The notes below the pieces were generated by a model. That model made no database searches. It was not told the DNA's origin and saw only the letters and a program-made list of their open reading frames with translations. The position numbers and the translations under genes are program-made. Positions 5,097-6,886 of a stretch of 6,886 nt of DNA are shown one piece after another. The number at the start of each line of letters is the position of its first letter. Positions within the stretch are counted from its first letter, which is position 1. Source of the stretch: an uncultured Collinsella sp. (lineage in GTDB: Bacteria > Actinomycetota > Coriobacteriia > Coriobacteriales > Coriobacteriaceae); the NCBI GenBank assembly GCA_900549245.1, contig URNQ01000096.1, forward strand, positions 1-6,886, written 5' to 3'.

Positions 5097-5858
5097 ATGA
5101 GCGGTTTTGCTATCAAGCGGAACGGGAGGCCAATGAACGCATCAACGATAAGGCTATCAAGGGTGTCAAAGCGCTACGGGAAACGGCGCGTTTTGCATGA
5201 CGTTTCCTTCGAGGTGGATCAGTCTGAGCTTTGCGCCCTTGTTGGTGCAAACGGGGCGGGCAAAAGCACGCTTATTAAAATAGTGCTGGGCCTCTGTGAG
5301 CCATCGTCGGGGAGCGTGGAGCTCTTTGGAGGCAAGTCGAAAAAAGAGCTGAGCTTGATGCGGACGCGTGTCGGCTATGTGCCAGATTCCTGCGGAGCAT
5401 ACCAATCTCTCAGTGCGGCTGAGAATCTTCGGATCCGATGTGCGGAATGGGGGCTCGATGAGAAACGTGAGGTTCCTCGCGTCTTGGGCCTGGTCGGGCT
5501 GGACGTCGATGAGAAAAAGAGCGTGAGCAGTTTTTCTCTGGGAATGAAACGGCGACTGGATATAGCTACGGCTTTATTGGGCGACACCGACGTACTAATT
5601 TTCGATGAGCCGGCAAATGGATTGGATCCGTTGGGCATCGAGAGTATATGGGCCCTTATCGGTCGATTGAATCGGGAGCAGGGCAAAACCATGCTTATCT
5701 CTAGCCACGACTTGGATGAGCTGGCATCGGTTGCAACAAGCTGCCTGTTTCTTCATGACGGTGAAATGCTAAAAAAGGAATCGATGGACGTCATAAGGGA
5801 TGAGGCGCCATCCCTAAAAGAGTATTACAGGCGCTTGATGAAGGCGGTCTCGCTATGA
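5097..5858 (+). CDS. ABC transporter ATP-binding protein
   Basis: A 253-residue soluble ATPase with a complete set of motifs: Walker A GANGAGKST (50-58), signature SLGMKRRLDIA (147-157), Walker B VLIFDEP with D170 and E171, D-loop NGLDP, and switch histidine H204. The Q-loop position reads GYVPDSCGAY (93-102), lacking a clear glutamine, a variant seen in some exporter ATPases. The LGM-type signature and single-domain size fit ATPases working with ABC-2-type permeases (drug, bacteriocin-immunity or NatA-like exporters). AAGGA (5087-5091) lies 5 bases before this ATG. An in-frame ATG at 5133, behind GGGAGG, would remove 12 residues and cannot be excluded. The next gene overlaps by 4 bases (ATGA), indicating translational coupling with the permease. 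The substrate is unknown. Confidence 0.93.
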   Translation: MSGFAIKRNGRPMNASTIRLSRVSKRYGKRRVLHDVSFEVDQSELCALVGANGAGKSTLIKIVLGLCEPSSGSVELFGGKSKKELSLMRTRVGYVPDSCGAYQSLSAAENLRIRCAEWGLDEKREVPRVLGLVGLDVDEKKSVSSFSLGMKRRLDIATALLGDTDVLIFDEPANGLDPLGIESIWALIGRLNREQGKTMLISSHDLDELASVATSCLFLHDGEMLKKESMDVIRDEAPSLKEYYRRLMKAVSL

Positions 5859-6679
5859 AGCGGGCGATCCATCCCATAAAGGCAGATATGATGCGTTTGC
5901 ACAGGATATTTCCGGCGAAGTTTGGTCTTGCGCTTATGTTGGCGTTCGGCCTTCTCTTCGGCATCTTTCTAAAAAACGGAACAACGTTGCTCGCCTTTGG
6001 CTATGGCGTTTGTGGGGAGGATATTGGTTTCCTCTGGAATGCAATCGATCCTTCTGCGCCTGATGAGTCCCTTGCGCGCAGCGCTTTTGCCGGTACATCC
6101 CTGTTCGTTCCACTCATCGTTTGTTTGGTGCTTTTACAGGAGCATGGCTATAAAGAGGGGCACCGAATTTCTTCGGCAAGAGGTCTCAACCGCTTTTATG
6201 GGGCTCTAGCCCATGCATTTTCGTCTGCTTTAATAATTGGCGCAGCGTATAGCGCGCTTTGCCTTCTTCTTTTTGCAATAGCCATAATACGTGGTGGGCA
6301 AAGCTGTGCACACGACATACTGGCTGTATTTTTGCCTGCGATGATAATCAACGCCGTATTGGTGATATCAGTTGCGTTGGAGACGGTGACCATCTATCGG
6401 ATTACAAGCAGCGCTGTATTGAGCGGGGCTGTGGTAATAATCGGATTTGTCATGAGCTTGACGCTCTACGGAGCCTTCCTTCAGGCACCTATACCATCCT
6501 TGCGATGGATCTTCTTCCTTCCGGGGCCGTACCTTGGAGTCGGATGTGCCCTTGGGTATAGCGATATGGGGCAGCTGACGCTTCTGGGATATGGCGTGGC
6601 AGCCAGCTGTCTATCGGTATTGATTTACGCTCTCTTGAGCTTTCGCGCTGGGGGTGTGCTCAATGGCTCGTCAGATTAA
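5855..6679 (+). CDS. ABC-2-type transporter permease
   Basis: A 274-residue very hydrophobic protein with about six membrane helices, near residues 21-39, 77-95, 117-145, 155-178, 187-209 and 243-262. An extracellular-type loop of about 37 residues follows the first helix. The positively charged start (MKRAIHPIK) and the loop EHGYKEGHRISSARGLNRF (about 96-114) before helix 3 fit the layout of ABC-2 exporter permeases, in which the amphipathic coupling region contacts the ATPase. No specific family motif was recognised. Its ATG overlaps the stop of the ATPase gene by 4 bases, so it is the membrane partner of that protein. The gene is rich in ATA isoleucine codons and AT-richer than the signalling genes upstream, hinting at a separate history. 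The transported substrate cannot be inferred. Confidence 0.82.
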   Translation: MKRAIHPIKADMMRLHRIFPAKFGLALMLAFGLLFGIFLKNGTTLLAFGYGVCGEDIGFLWNAIDPSAPDESLARSAFAGTSLFVPLIVCLVLLQEHGYKEGHRISSARGLNRFYGALAHAFSSALIIGAAYSALCLLLFAIAIIRGGQSCAHDILAVFLPAMIINAVLVISVALETVTIYRITSSAVLSGAVVIIGFVMSLTLYGAFLQAPIPSLRWIFFLPGPYLGVGCALGYSDMGQLTLLGYGVAASCLSVLIYALLSFRAGGVLNGSSD

Positions 6680-6886
6680 AAGACTTCTCCAGTCAGAATT
6701 GAAGCATGTGAGCAAATGGGCGTACGCCTTAATCCTGGTAATTTATGCGTACATGGTGATTTTGCAGCTTAATTCTTTCCCGATGTGGTTCTGTAGCCTC
6801 CGTGAGAACAGTTTCTTGGGTTTTTTCCCAGACCCGACGCTTCGGCTATCGGCGGAGGATGTCCTTCTATTTGGCAATGCAGAGGT
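6663..6886 (+). CDS. Second membrane protein of the ABC operon, N-terminal part
   Basis: An open frame starts at the ATG at 6663, inside the end of the preceding permease gene (17-base overlap, different frame), and runs off the window after 74 codons. The product begins MARQIKRLLQSELKHVSKWA and then has a hydrophobic helix at about residues 20-38 (YALILVIYAYMVILQL). The basic N-terminus followed by one long helix and a hydrophilic loop is how many ABC-2-like permeases begin. GGGGGTG lies a few bases upstream as a possible ribosome site. It is likely a second permease subunit of the same exporter. It is too short to assign further. Confidence 0.7.
   Translation, partial: MARQIKRLLQSELKHVSKWAYALILVIYAYMVILQLNSFPMWFCSLRENSFLGFFPDPTLRLSAEDVLLFGNAE

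Overview
The window reads as chromosomal DNA of a fairly GC-rich Gram-positive-type bacterium. Strong purine-rich ribosome sites, the multidomain GGDEF/REC/HD-GYP protein with a separate Hpt protein, and a DUF2975 plus YozG-like regulator pair together suggest an intestinal Coriobacteriia member, perhaps Collinsella. This taxonomic guess comes from gene style and base composition and has not been verified.

Layout. At the left edge, on the minus strand, is the N-terminal part of a radical SAM protein with an intact CxxxCxxC cluster motif. A divergent, gene-free region (329-553) with two inverted-repeat structures separates it from a plus-strand alpha/beta hydrolase (554-1351). After about 210 bases without a gene comes a two-gene signalling unit. 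Its first gene (1563-3443) encodes a 626-residue protein with a Cys-containing N-terminal region, a degenerate GGDEF domain that keeps its c-di-GMP inhibitory site, a receiver domain, and an apparently catalytic HD-GYP phosphodiesterase domain. Its second gene (3467-3823) encodes a stand-alone Hpt phosphotransfer protein. Together they look like a phosphorelay output that degrades c-di-GMP, with the histidine kinase encoded elsewhere.

The 3824-4053 gap holds a very strong 18-bp inverted repeat at 3848-3911, a further partial copy of one arm, and a second dyad (4001-4032) just upstream of the next operon. That operon encodes a four-helix DUF2975 membrane protein (4054-4614) and a small XRE/YozG-like DNA-binding protein (4623-4952), and ends in a clear intrinsic terminator (4991-5022).

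A new promoter with a perfect TTGACA -35 (5030) precedes an ABC transporter operon. It contains an ATPase (5097-5858), a six-helix ABC-2-type permease overlapping it by 4 bases (5855-6679), and the start of a second membrane protein overlapping by 17 bases (6663 to the window end). This block is visibly AT-richer and uses more ATA codons than the signalling genes, so it may be accessory DNA. The arrangement (membrane protein, XRE regulator, ABC exporter with two permeases) resembles stress, bacteriocin-immunity or toxic-peptide-export loci, but no substrate can be read from the sequence.

Nothing here can be proven to be an undescribed system. The best candidates for a second look are the GGDEF-REC-HD-GYP/Hpt pair and the palindromic intergenic element downstream of it.
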